A model generated the notes under the pieces. The model was not told the origin of the DNA. It saw only the letters and a program-made list of their open reading frames with translations, and made no database searches. Below are positions 24,122 to 36,400 of a stretch of DNA of 64,000 nucleotides, piece by piece; position 1 is the first letter of the stretch; each line of letters begins with the position of its first letter. Where the stretch lies: NCBI GenBank assembly GCA_028564675.1, contig JAOVVO010000047.1, forward strand, positions 1-64,000, read 5' to 3'. The stretch comes from Onchocerca lupi. Taxonomy: Eukaryota > Nematoda > Chromadorea > Rhabditida > Onchocercidae. A program made the position numbers and the translations under genes.

Positions 24122-26905
24122 ATGATTTCTGAAGTGCTCGGTTTGCTGTTTGGCCAAATAGCTGTTCTATCGATGGAACGATTTTTTAAGGCCATGCCAA
24201 GAGAATGGATTCGTAAGTATGTACATCCATCTATTCGACGATTCCTTCGATGTGATGATATTTCGGTGGATGCCGTTTATGGCAACAGGTTATAAATTGT
24301 ATTTCGTACCGGTTATTCACATCTAGTTTTTTCTTGAAAGGAAGTTTCCACCAACTTTTCCGACTTTTTATTTTGACGAGGAAAGAATAAATAATAGACA
24401 ATTTGATCAGGTTACAATGAAATTTTTAAAAAACTAATTTAATTTTAGAAAATTAATCAAAATAAATTTTTTGGTTAGCAAATGAAACATATTTTGAGAT
24501 TTTATACTTGAAAATTATTGTCTTGCAAGTAAAATTAATGTTAGAAATGAGTGATGAAAATGATTAGATTGTTTAAAAAATTACTTAATTCTCATAGATC
24601 CATTACGATAACTTTTTTTGCAACTCCTCTGGTTTTAACAAAATTTTCTGTTGAACATAGTAGCAACTTCTTTAGCTAAACAAAAAATAAATAAAACTAA
24701 AAGTTAAACTTCCTTTTTTCGTATTATACGATCTAATCCGGAAATTTTACAATATTTTCATCGATTAAAAATTATCAAATTATTTCTAATGCAAGCGATG
24801 GACAAAATTAAGGACACAATCAGGATCAATCCCATCTCCAACATGGCAACAATGTCAAAGAATGCAAATTATTATTGATTCGATCAATCAGGCGCTGCTA
24901 AAATTACACAATTATGACAAACAATTGATAAGATTTGAGGAAACATTTGTTGGTTCAGCGATTATATTGATTATCATTGCCGGTATTCTTCTAACGGTAC
25001 TATTTTGGCTACGACGTTTGTCATGCGTATTGCCTCATGGATCCCCACAAAATTACGTAAAATTTTGATTACGATTTTCAAAATTCTCATGTATCTTAGA
25101 ACTTAATTTTTAATTTATTATGTTGTCAGTATTCAGACGGTCAGTAATTTTTACACAATCTTATACGCAATCAAGAATTCGAAAAGTTCTATATAAAGTG
25201 GACTTTATTAAATCAAAGGCTGAAATTTAAATGATTCAACATGAATGCTATTTATGCCTATTTTCACAGAAAGAGTATCAGGGAAAACATTATTCTTTGA
25301 AACCACAAGAAGTACCAGTGCTGAAATCATCCACTAGTATGAAGGTATAGTTTCAAGTTCTATAAATTTTATTGCTAACTTTTTTTCCAAAGAGTTTCTT
25401 CCGAAAAATTGTACCTATCCGACTTGTTTGTTGAAATAATTATTGCATTTCTCCTATGGCTAAAAAATGAATCCTAATAAATGTAATTCTGAATCATCTT
25501 TTTTGCAGTTATCGAATAAACATTCAGCAAATTCATCCTTCCTTTTTTCTTTAGGATAATTTAGATGAAGGGACAGAAAAACCAATCGAAAAGTCACAAA
25601 ACAGCTCACCAATAGGTGCATCAAATTCGAAATCTAAAATTAGCTTACCCGACAACTCAAGTAATTCCTACACATCAGTGGGAAAAGTAATTCTTAATTT
25701 AAATGGATTCGGAGTGACTACTTTTAATCAAACTGCTCGTTTTTTTCTTTTTTTTTTTCGTTTCGAAATTCCATTTCTGAAGTTTTGGAATATATTTTCA
25801 TCCTTTTTCTTTAGGATAATTTAGGTGAGGCGACGAAAAAATCACGAAGCAGATTATCGGTCGAAACACCAAATTTGAAATCTGATAGCTTAATCGACAA
25901 CTCAATTAATTCGTACATATCTGTAGAAAAAGCAATTTCTAGTTCAAATGGATTTGAAACGGCTGCTTTCAATCAAAACGTTCTTTTTTTTCTTTTTGTT
26001 TTGAATTTCCATTCCTAAAATTTCAAGATATATTTTTATCCATTTTCGAATTTGCATATCATAAGAAAATATTGAAAATGTATGTTTCATTGTGAACAAA
26101 ACAATATCGAACTCATTAGACAAATAGTGTATGGAATGATTTAGAAATGGAAAAATAACTAATTAACGATTGAAGAACAGTTAGATAGAATGAAAACAAT
26201 TATTATAGAATCAGAACAAGCAATTATTTTGAAATGAATTCAATGCAGGAAAAAACAATGGAGATGGAATTCAACTTACAAAAACGTCAAGAAACTTTCA
26301 AGATAATTTTATCGGATAGTTTTCACAATCATATTGATCGGCAAATCAAAAATAAAACTTTTTGTCGGGCAGTAAAACGACAGATAAGTATTAATAATTT
26401 TATTTTTCAAGTCATTTTTCCTTCAAATTCATTTTCCCTGTACAAATGAAGTGATGGTGATGCATCTTGCTAGAATTCAAGTTGTTTCATTTCATTGTAT
26501 ATTTTTTTGCAAATCAAGAGATAAAATTATTGCTTGAAGTGATGCAAATTAAGATCAATTATCATAGGTTAATGCAAAAATCTTCGTAAAATTTGTAAAA
26601 CTTTTTCAAAAAAACAAAAGTACACATACGTTGTTTGTAGGATCAAATTATTGATCAACTAAAATATTTAATTTTAGATACTTTTGCGCTAATCTCAAGA
26701 TAATTAATTAGCCATGGAATGCGGTAAAAACATTAAGTTATTAAAGAATGAGCAGATTAAATTTCGTTCATTACAGAAATATAGACCAATTTTGCTGTTC
26801 TTGCCGGATGAATCATTAAATCAGGTCGTTTCTCGTTCATCAATGGAAATTTATTCAATGAAAACAGCAAAACGAAGAAAGCGTCGTTATATAAGAATTC
26901 TTTAG
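24122..26905 (+). CDS. single-pass membrane protein of unknown function, duplicated exon
   Basis: I do not recognise this family. Seven exons fit one frame: 24122-24288, 24813-25056, 25270-25344, 25555-25686, 25815-25931, 26249-26387, 26712-26905; about 355 residues. Visible parts are an amphipathic N-terminus, a membrane segment GSAIILIIIAGILLTVLFW (about 103-121) followed by RR, a Ser/Asn-rich region encoded by exons 4 and 5, a charged helix (exon 6) and a very basic C-terminus (KRRKRR). Exons 3-5 begin and end in phase 0, so skipping preserves the frame. Exons 4 and 5 are tandem copies. Exon 5 ends at AAA|GCAATT where exon 4 has AAA|GTAATT. The start follows TTACAG at 24109, suiting SL addition. 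The split into one or two genes is uncertain. Confidence 0.6.
25541..26045 (+). repeat. tandem duplication of exon plus flanking intron (period about 260 bp)
   Basis: Acceptor plus exon TTTCTTTAG|GATAATTTAG occurs with the exon starting at 25555 and again at 25815. Similarity runs through the exon, across the donor and into the following T-rich intron (TTAATCAAA and TTTCAATCAAAA words, then an ATATATTTTnATCC word). The two exons diverge by substitutions and small indels (44 versus 39 codons). Confidence 0.8.
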
Positions 26906-26975
26906 AAGAAAAATTTGCATAAAAAATTACGTTAATTTTTTATTGTTATTTTGATATAAATATTTTTCTTATTAA

Positions 26976-26981
26976 AATAAA
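26976..26981 (+). promoter_or_regulatory. AATAAA polyadenylation signal
   Basis: The hexamer lies 71 bp after the stop of the membrane-protein gene, and a TTTCAG acceptor follows about 55 bp later (27037). That spacing is compatible with either a simple 3' end or a nematode operon junction. Confidence 0.45.
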
Positions 26982-27147
26982 TGAAAATAAAATTTGTGAA
27001 ATTTGTTATATCTGACAAGTTTTGCACATTTCAGAATCAATTCTTGAAAGTAGTAACCAAATATGTTTACGTCATGCATTTTGACGCTTTTGAGCATCCA
27101 TAAATGCTTATATCTACCTACACAATTTAAATAAGGGGTCAATAAAG

Positions 27148-27324
27148 GTCAAGAAATCTGTTCGTTTATTTTTACGCATTTTAATTCGACTATCTCATCA
27201 CGATATTAAATATGAAGCAGTTTTTTCTTCAAGTTTTTTTGCAATTGAAATTGGACAGAGTAAAATCTATAAATCGAATGATTCTAATCATCTGCATCCT
27301 GACCAAAAGGAAAATAATGAAATA
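27148..27324 (+). other. candidate coding exon downstream of the membrane-protein gene
   Basis: 59 codons in phase 0 between AATAAAG and a consensus donor ATA|GTAAGT. The frame is open for about 85 codons in total and has no internal Met. The translation starts VKKSVRLFLRILIRLSHHD and is not recognised. A next exon could start at 27489 (CTTCAG) and stop at 27500. The acceptor is weak, so this remains a candidate; it could be the downstream member of an operon. Confidence 0.35.
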
Positions 27325-27500
27325 GTAAGTTTTACAGAATATCAGTGCAAATTATAATTAAGAAAACAGAATACGAGCCGTGTCTGAAAATTAAATAACA
27401 CATTTGGTTGATTCAAATAACCTTTAGCCTTTCAAGTTTTTGAAATTATGAAATGAAAGTGATATACTGTATTCATTGAACTCTTCAGTATTATATTTGA

Positions 27501-29443
27501 AGAAGTAAATGGTAGCTTCCTCTAGCAAAATATATAATTTCAAAATTATTAAATTTAAAAATGAAGGTATAATTTAGTATAGTTTAGTTCACTTCCTAAC
27601 AGAATAGATTAACATGAATAAAGAATGAAATTAATTAAAAATTTTTTAAATTTTGCAAGCAAAAAATTCGACATTATAAGATTACATCGTATTGCTATGA
27701 TGATTAGATAGCTATGCAAGTTTATATTTAAGTTTAAGCACAGTTCGTTAGTTTTAATGAATGCTTTTTTTCGAAACTTTTTTCTTACTTTTCAAGCAAA
27801 AGATTATGAAATAAATAAGCAGTGGAATGATCTTTGAATGCATTCGAAAATTTTTTCATCTTTATTCTATCAACAGAGAAAATAATTTATATTTCTAAAA
27901 TCCTAAAAATGTTGTACATTTTTTGAAAGAGCCATATTTGTTATCTAAAAATTTGCATAATTTTTGATCTTTCAAATGGTCGAAGGATGATAAGCCGAAG
28001 TCGAACAAAAGATGGAAAGAAAAATGAAGGGTCGTTGACATATCATAAGCCTGAATATGATATCAATTAAAATTAAACATATTATATGCACATGTTGAAT
28101 TTTCTCTAGTCAGTCATTATGCGAAATTTTTGTTACGCAAATAAGCTAAGAAAATAATCTCTTCATATGTGAGTTAAAAAAAAATATTCAGCGTTACTAA
28201 TGTGGTACAGTAGTAGTGTAGATCTGAAATCTGAAGTTACCGTAATAAATTGAATTCGATTATAACATTCAAAAATTTAAAGATTAGAATAATTTTTTTT
28301 TAATTCATTTAGTAAATGCCCTGAGTGGGAAATGAAGAATGCGAACTACCAAGTTGCATATGACAAATTGCATAGGACTCAGTCCCTTTTTTTTTTTTTC
28401 TATATTCAGTTATATTGGTAAATTAATCATTATTCTTGCGGATCCTTCAAAATAATTCTAAGTAAATCAAATATTAAAACTACATTTCTATTAAGTTCGA
28501 GCAATTTAATATTTTGCTATAATGTTATTGTCAATAATAATTTCTTTAGTAGATTTATTTCAGCAATATAAATCTGGAAATTTTAAATTGCAATTAATGA
28601 TTTTAAAATTTAATTTTGCACTGAAGAGCGCAAAATTTGCATAGTTGCATGGTAATTTTTTCTGTTTTTCTTAATTTTGAACCGACAAAAAGATTTAATA
28701 CAAAGCAAATATAATGAGCTAAGAGTATTTTAACTTAAATACGTATTATTTCCAATTAATTTTCAAAGAAAAAAAGGATTAGGATAGATAATTATATTCT
28801 GATAAAGTTTCAAGATTTACATTGATCATATCTCCCTTCATTCGGAATGTTGAAGTAGAAAAAGAATTATAATTTGCATATCATTTCCATATAATGATGA
28901 CAAACAGTAATTGGCTTTTTAGAATAATTTATCAATTTTTTTATTTATAAAAATAAGGAGAAAATCGTATAAATTAAACACAGCTGATTGAATTATGAAA
29001 ATGTACCCTTATGAAAATAAAAAAATTTGCTGATCAAATTTTTTTTTTTTTTTTGCTATATTATCCAAACAAATTTAATTCTCAATTTAAGATACGAAAT
29101 TTTCTTGACGAGAAGCTTTTCTAATTTTCTAGCTAATTTTTTTTTTCACTACTCTTTTTCTGATGTAAGTTCTTTGCTTGAAATTTGCTTCATTGTTAAA
29201 ATTGACTTCTTCACATTTCAAATTAGCTCCATGTTTAACTTTTCTCCTTTCCATTCTTTTTGCCTTAAGTTACTTAACTTTAATCAGAGAATTATTTTAG
29301 AGAGAATCTAATTCATCTATTTCATAGAATTTATCGATTTCAACAAAATTTATTGAATTTATTAAAATTTAATTTATCGATTTCACGAGAATCTCAATTT
29401 ATCTGTTTCAAAAAGAATCTATTGCGACTGTAGTTGGTTTGCA
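27501..29443. other. intergenic, no supported gene
   Basis: A+T-rich sequence with poly-T runs at about 28387 and 29038. Apart from the tRNA-like relic at 28191 nothing is recognised. The open frame at 29027-29311 is Phe-rich and begins inside a T run, so it is probably not coding. Confidence 0.45.
28191..28266 (+). pseudogene. possible decayed tRNA-Ser-like sequence
   Basis: TGGTACAGTAG (28203) resembles an A box. TAGA-TCTGAAA-TCTG folds as a 4-bp stem with a 7-base loop carrying TGA at the anticodon position but C instead of U at position 33. AATTCGATT (28253) resembles a B box. The acceptor arm is not convincing. This is a weak relic at best. Confidence 0.3.
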
Positions 29444-29975
29444 ATGATGATGATATTTGCTACTGATCATTACCATGATTATAATCATCTTAAGGTGAGA
29501 ATTTTTTTTTCAAACCAGGCATTGTTGCAGAAAACAAAGAAATCGAAAATGATACGACAAAAAAATATTGAAAGAAGGAAAAAAGGTATTGATATTATAA
29601 TCGATACTGGAACTATAAACAGATAAATGGTCCAGAAACTAGGCAATCAGAATGCTGAATAATATCAGTCTAAATTGTCAGTTATCAATCTCGGCCCGTG
29701 ACAAAACAGTTTTGTAGAAATATCATAGTGGAAATGAAGTTAGTTGTAAAGAAGTCAAAGATTATAACTGATAGAATTTGGAGATTCTATCAGAGGATGG
29801 AGATATTGGTAATAATGCATGGCAATTCAAAAGAACAATCAAGCAAAGACTGAATTTTGGAGAAAATCATCGACTACATTTAACCAATATAACGAAAAAA
29901 GTAGAGTGCGAATTAAGAAATAAAGGATTCAGATACTATGATCATAGATTACTTGATTTAATAAAAATGGATTAG
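29444..29975 (+). CDS. small basic protein, unrecognised, two or three exons
   Basis: Model: 29444-29494, 29531-29585, 29794-29975 (stop TAG), 95 residues, phases 0 and 1. The second junction rebuilds GAG from AAAAAAG|GTATTG and CTATCAG|AG. The first intron would be only 36 bp and in frame, so it may simply be coding (107 residues). The C-terminal 60 residues are the most protein-like part: GDIGNNAWQFKRTIKQRLNF, then a block ending LRNKGFRYYDHRLLDLIKMD. I do not recognise a family. Several other frames between 29700 and 30470 also look coding, so a decayed gene or element is the main alternative. Confidence 0.4.
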
Positions 29976-30280
29976 TCTAGCTAAGTAAAAATATAAATGC
30001 CCATCTTATGAAATGAAAGCTTCTAATTCTCGTAAATCCAAATTTCCCGAACAATTTGAGAAATATGATAGATAGCAATGTTATTATGATAGAATTTCAT
30101 GAGCGAATTCGGAATCCAAAATATTCTCAATTTCTGAAAATATATACTATAATGTAACTGTGAATAATTGTAAATTTGGAAATTCTTGTTAAGCTGCGAA
30201 AAACGATGTATGGATGAATTACTAATGAACAAGACGGAAACTGTTGACGCATTTGAAAGATAAAAAGATCGATTGTTGAC

Positions 30281-30467
30281 TTGAATTACTCAGGCAGAGG
30301 AAACTCGCAAAACTTAATTATCACTCTTTTAGTTAACAAGGATTCTAGCGATGAGATTCATGAGATATCAGGACATATTCAAGAATCAAAAATCAGGCAT
30401 CTTCAATGTGTTAGGCGATAAATATCTTGAGCCCGGGCCAAAAGAGGCAAAAGGTTTCAGCGTGTGA
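30281..30467 (+). pseudogene. two overlapping coding-like frames, possible decayed gene
   Basis: One frame runs from a TACTCAG acceptor at about 30293 and reads RGNSQNLIITLLVNKDSSDE onward, to TAA near 30422. A second frame runs from a TCTTTTAG acceptor (exon start 30333) through MRFMRYQDIFKN and YLEPGPKEAKGFSV to TGA at 30467. Both read like protein and cannot both be the main product. Short in-frame pieces also occur at 30016-30076 and 30208-30262. A frame-shifted relic of a gene or retroelement would explain this; the family is unknown. Confidence 0.25.
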
Positions 30468-33400
30468 AATATGAAATGAATGTGATAACAAGTTTAAGCA
30501 TTCGAATTTGTGAATTCTCCGGAACTGTCAAAATATTTGATTCGACATGCTTTAAATATTCATTCACACCTTTTTTTTTTCAATTTCAAAAATCTCTTAT
30601 ATTTTATAATTTTGCAAATTTTTTCCCACTCTTTTTGTTAAACAGAATTTGGGAAGTATTTGTTACTGATTTTGTTCATGAAAGTAAAAATTAGCCATTT
30701 GAATGTGCCAACTTTGTGGGTTTCAGACAATTAATGGCAAAAACTAATATCAGTTCATTAAAGATACGATTTCTTTCTTGGAAAGTAAAACGACAATCTA
30801 TTAAACGTACAACTCTTTCTTGGAAAAAATTGTTGAAATGTTTTTAAATTCGATCACGAAAATGTCTTTTTTATTCATAAAAGTCAAAATTAGTTGTTTG
30901 AAATGTACCAAATTTATGTATTTTTTTGAAATAGTTATTGAAAAAAGCTAATTCAATTCATTATTGACGTTAAAAGCACAGTTCTTGTTCTTTCTTAGAA
31001 AGAAAATGTTTGAAATGCAAAATGCATCATAATGCTTTTAAATCCAATCATGTATTTTCACAGCTAAAATGGTTAACATAGCAAATTAGCATTAGCATAC
31101 TAATTATGGACGTCATCTTGCATTTTACAACATATCATGCGCTCTACCGCATCATAATATGCATTCCTCTGAAATATTCGAATTCTTTATTTCCATTCCA
31201 ATTCATTGTTAAATCAACAAAAAGAAATTAGGAATAGAAGTATAATTATTGTTAGTTAGATGCTTTTGTGATGTTTACAATGAATTATAGAATTTCAATT
31301 TCATTCTGTCATGAAGTTTGCGAAATATGATTTGTGATAATTCAATAAGTTCGGGAATTCTAAGTTACAACTTGCATCTTTTTCGTTTCCCTGTCCAGAG
31401 AATTTAACCAAGACTGCGGAAATTTAAATAGGAAAGTAAAGTTTGACCAGTTTATCTTCCCAACTTCCCTCTCTTTTATTTAAAATAATTAAAAACTTGT
31501 TTGTCTTATCTTACTTTAATTAATCTTGCAAAAATAATTTGAAGTATTATCGCCACTTTTTGATAATAACAGATTACAAATAAGTGTGAAAATTAAGCAG
31601 ATATAAACTGTGCCAATTAAAACGAGTTTTCAGTTTTGCATCTAAAATATTACTGCAAGATTCGTTACCTATCTAAAATGAAACAATATGAAGAAAAGTG
31701 GTAATGAGTGAGTAATTAATTTTTCAAATATAATAAATAATAGTACAATAATTACAGTTAATATGTAATTGTTATATTTAATAAATCGTCGACAAAGAAG
31801 GCATTGTCGAATTTGGATAATGAATTAATGACGAATTAGTCATCACGATATAGAAAAAGCAGTTGCAAAAACGGCATTCATTCCTTTATTCATTGATTAA
31901 TGCATTTTTTTATATGACACAAGGATTTTTACTTAAATAAACTTATCTTATACGTATGCATAAATATATGACGGACTAATTAGTTAATTATTCGTTTATT
32001 GCTCGCTTATTGTTTGCTTTAAATGTAAGTGTTATAATTTAATTAAGGTTTGAAGCTAGATTCAATACTTCAAAAATTTAGTGAAAGATTTGTGATAAAT
32101 TCTGCTGAACAAATATTTATGGAATGTTTCAAATATTTCAAATAAAAAAGAAGCATAACTAAGCAAACAAAATTTAGGGTTCTCCATTTTTTCTCATAAA
32201 TTTTTTTGTTGACTTTGCTTGTAAAATTTTATTAGCTTGGCAAGAAATAGTAATTGGTAACTTCTATGGAGCATTAGACCAAGGCCCAGAAGACGAATTC
32301 TTCCTTAATTATTTTCTCTCTCTTTAAATTAATAATTCAAAATAATGACGGTGATTACAGTGATATTTATAGCTATAAAAACTATTATTGTTTATTATAA
32401 TAAATGCAAATAATAACTATAATAGTGATATGATGATCAATTGATAGATAATTGTTTGCCGAGAAATTTATCGAGAGTAGTAAAAATTGCAACTGTTAAT
32501 GAATATCGAAAAGCATTTCTACATAATGATAGAGACACTAACACAACTGGCGAACGATAAAATGTGAACGACATGGATAACAAATTTCAAAAGAAATTGA
32601 TATTTTTCTAAATTTTTAAGATAGAATGAGAATATTTATTCGATGAACAGAATTTTCAATTTCCCAGTAGAGTGATTAGATATGCAATTTCAGCTTTTGC
32701 TGAATGCTTAATAAAAACAAAATTTTGTTATCATGGATCGCCCTAAATTGTTTTACTAGATTTTATCATTCGTTTTTGCCACTTTCTTTTTTTATTTCTG
32801 AAGTTTGAATGTAAGTTTTAATCAATTTTAAATTAAATTCAAACAATACCATTTTTTTTTTCTGTTTTGCAAAATTATTACCATTCGAAAATTATTCAAT
32901 AGTAATACTTTGTTGCTATTGAATGATTTTGGATAAATGTACCAATTTAAAATTCGGTAAGCGAACAGATAATAATTTAAACTCAACAAACCACTGAAGT
33001 TTTCCAATTATTGCGAAGTATATGTGGTATTCTAAATTTCATGTTGCCTTTATTTTTGTGACGAAAGAAGATCTTATAATAGAAATTAAACCAGCATTTT
33101 TGAGTTATGATACCTTTTTTCTTTTTCAATTAATGAAATATTGTGTCTTCCTTAAATTAATTAAAAGCTTATAAAAGAGAAATTACAACTATAAAATGAT
33201 TGATTTAAAGCAGAAAATATTGGGAATTTTTCCACAAATGCATCAATGTTCACAAATGAATCCTCTAAATGAAAAGGTCTTTCTTGGCTAAACATTTCAT
33301 TCTATTTTTAGTATTTCTTCTTACTTCACTTATATGAGTTTCTTAATTTAGTGATGTTTACTTTCGGCCAAATTTCACGCTCGTTATGCTTAGCATGCAC

Positions 33401-36400
33401 AATAAATACTTACGCATACTTAAAATGCAAAATAAAACTCAAAGATTCCCACGTCAATTACTTCTCGTTAAGCAATAGAGAACACTAACAGTAGTTTATT
33501 ATTAAATTAGACAAATTGAAAAACGATAAATTGTTTATATATTTGTATATTGTTATGCATTATTACAAAATTATTCTATCATTATACATAACATATAATT
33601 TTAAAATCATTTTTTTCACATAGAAAGATTACCAAGATGATCTCATATTTGAGATAATATCTCTTCCTCTCTATCAAGATGATAATCTGTGGTATTCGGA
33701 AAATTCATAGATGAGAAGAAGCGAAGATTTGATATTAGTAATAGCGATTGACCTTTTATCAACATGTCTGATGTTGTAATAATGATTGATTTTTACCAAT
33801 AAATTTGATAAAGATTCATTTATTGATGCAGGATTTATTCTTGCTCTACATTATTAGACAGAGAATTACCCGACAATGTTAATAGTGGGATAGATCTCTT
33901 TTTATTTGAAATCGAAGGATGCTCCTGAAATCTTCACTGAGAGTTTTTTTGAGCGATGGACTGATCGTTTCGATCGCTTTGTTCTCCTATTAAAATTTGC
34001 ACTGATTGTTCCCATCGTTCTACTTGCACTGACCTTTCTGAATGATTCTAACTCCTTTGTTAAACTCTAACACAGTTTATAGCATATTAATTTGTGGCGT
34101 AAAGAGAGTTCAATTTACAACAAGTTTACGTAGCGCAAAGACAGTTTACGCCATTTTACTATAGCACATGACACAATTTACAACAATATGTCAATTGTAG
34201 CGTAAAGGTCAACGACTTGCTTATACCAAGATATTTCTGTCATACAACGATTCTTTGATTATTTCCTCAGATCTATAGAATATTTCGATTATTTCAACAA
34301 TAATAATGATTGATCTTTTACCACTGAATTTGATAAGAATAATAGTGATTAAATTTTTTAGCTTATTTTTTTTTAAATGAAATTATGTCTAATTAATATA
34401 CTAACAATATTTGAAGCTTAAAAAACGAATAAAACTTCTTAAATAATTGGCCATCTTATTTTTTCTAAAAAATTGATTCAGACATGTAATTATTCATAGT
34501 CTCTGATTAAAATTAATTAGCATCAATAATTAATGTGTCTGTTTTTCCAGGAAAAATGAGATAGTTCTGTTTGAATATAAATGTCATTTGTTCCATCTGA
34601 AGACTTTTTTCTTGAAATCATTGCAAAAAGAAACGTTAAAGAAAAACGAATGAAATGTTCTATTAATGAAAAGTTTTGCATCTTAAAATTTCAAATTTTC
34701 TAATGGCTCCTTAAGAATTTTTTAGAATCTTTAACAAATGCTCTAAATTGATTCACTAGAAAAAAAAAAGAAAACATACGAGCTCTTTCCATTATTTTTG
34801 ATTTAATTTTGCCAACTTCCGATGGCAATTTTTCTCTAACCATTTTATTTACTGCAATAAAACAAAAATAAATCCACAATCGGTCATCGCTACTTTTTTT
34901 ATTCTTTTCTACTTGAAAAAAACCATCTGAATTTTAAATTGATCGAAAATCGTTTGAAGCTTTATAAGAGAGGAAAAAACTCGCTCGAAGAATTAGACAA
35001 TCTTAAGTATGATTAAAAAAGTTTTTTAATTTTTAATTTTCAAACAATATGTATTAGCTAATTTTTTTTTAATTCATTAAAAATTATTGAGATTTTTAGA
35101 TTTATATGACCCCCATCTCCATTTTCATTTTAATATAACGAAATTTAGTCAGGAATTGCATGATTACTAATGAAGCTCTGGAATAAGTGTTCAAAAAAAT
35201 ATTAGCTGATAATATTATCAAAATCATCATAATTCATCTGATTGTTCTTAAGTTATCAATAGTTAATTGATTTTGTTAATCTTAAGCGACCAACTTCTTT
35301 ATTTTAATCGCTTCAAATTATTTGCAAATATCTGGAAATTTCTTTATTTCTTTATCGACAAGAGGGATAGAATTTAAAAGAGGTGCTCTCTTGACAAGTT
35401 CTTAAGTTATCAAGAATTCATTTATTTCAAAGATTATTCCATTTTTTTCCTTTTTTTCGTTTCTCATTCCTTGTTTTGTTTTATATCTCTGAAGTGAACA
35501 GATGATACTTTCATTGAACTCTGACATTTCGTCCCAAGTGATTTCGTTGTTTTCTTTTTTTTTTAGCTGAAAACTCAATATAACTGTTATTTTTAACTAC
35601 CCATTTTTCATTTTAAATAAAAAAAAAAAAAAAAAATGGAAAAGGAACAAATCCGCCAATAATATCGCAGTTTGACATACATATATTTCAGGCATTTATT
35701 GCTGAAACATAGTATTATTGATGAATGATTAGCATTAATTAAATAGGTTCTTATGTCAAGCAATAATGAATTAAATAAATTGCCCCATTCAACGATCAAT
35801 TCACTCATACTCATGAATATTGTCATAAAATATTATTTGCATACTGTAGGCAAGATTTTATGATGTTTTTCATAATTATTTCACACATTAAAAATACATT
35901 TTAGTTACTCATTGCGGGAATAATTACACGGCCAGTATATTGGCATATCAAAATGATAAATTCAGATCAAGCAAACAACTCATTGCTGGATCGATTAATG
36001 CAGTATGCTCGCGAAACGCACTATAAGATATGCTATATTCGAAGTTTGACTTTTTCGTTTTTATAAAAGAAATAGCATTATTCGAGATCATTAATGCATG
36101 TTTTGGATATTTAAATTTATTCATCAATATTTTAAAGGAAGTCTGCAAAATGAATATGGTTGGATTCTTTTTACCTTATTTATTGACGAATGTTTTGAAT
36201 AAATTTTGTTTTTCAAATAAAAATAAAGGAATGAAAGCAGAAGAAGCTGTAAATTGTGCCGCAAAAATCAACAAAAAGTCAATCCGGTAATAAAATTAAG
36301 TATTTTATGAGTCAATTTCTAGTTGCAGTATTAAAAAATATCACTGACTGGTAAATGCTACCAATGAGAGAATTTTCGCCGGTTGGAAATTAAAATTGCT

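Noticed and set aside
24201..24300. Consensus donor GTAAGT at about 24211 inside exon 1 of the membrane-protein gene
   Set aside because: Splicing there would discard a protein-like continuation that joins in phase to exon 2; the downstream AG|GTTATA site fits the frame better.
32225..32327. Frame with NFYGALDQGPEDEFF
   Set aside because: About 47 codons without Met or convincing acceptor; segments of this length are expected by chance many times in the window.
32400..32560. Frame ending LHNDRDTNTTGER
   Set aside because: About 42 codons, no splice partner; chance expectation is high.
36030..36290. 86-codon + strand open frame
   Set aside because: Phe/Asn/Lys-rich, no signal of splicing or conservation, within chance length.
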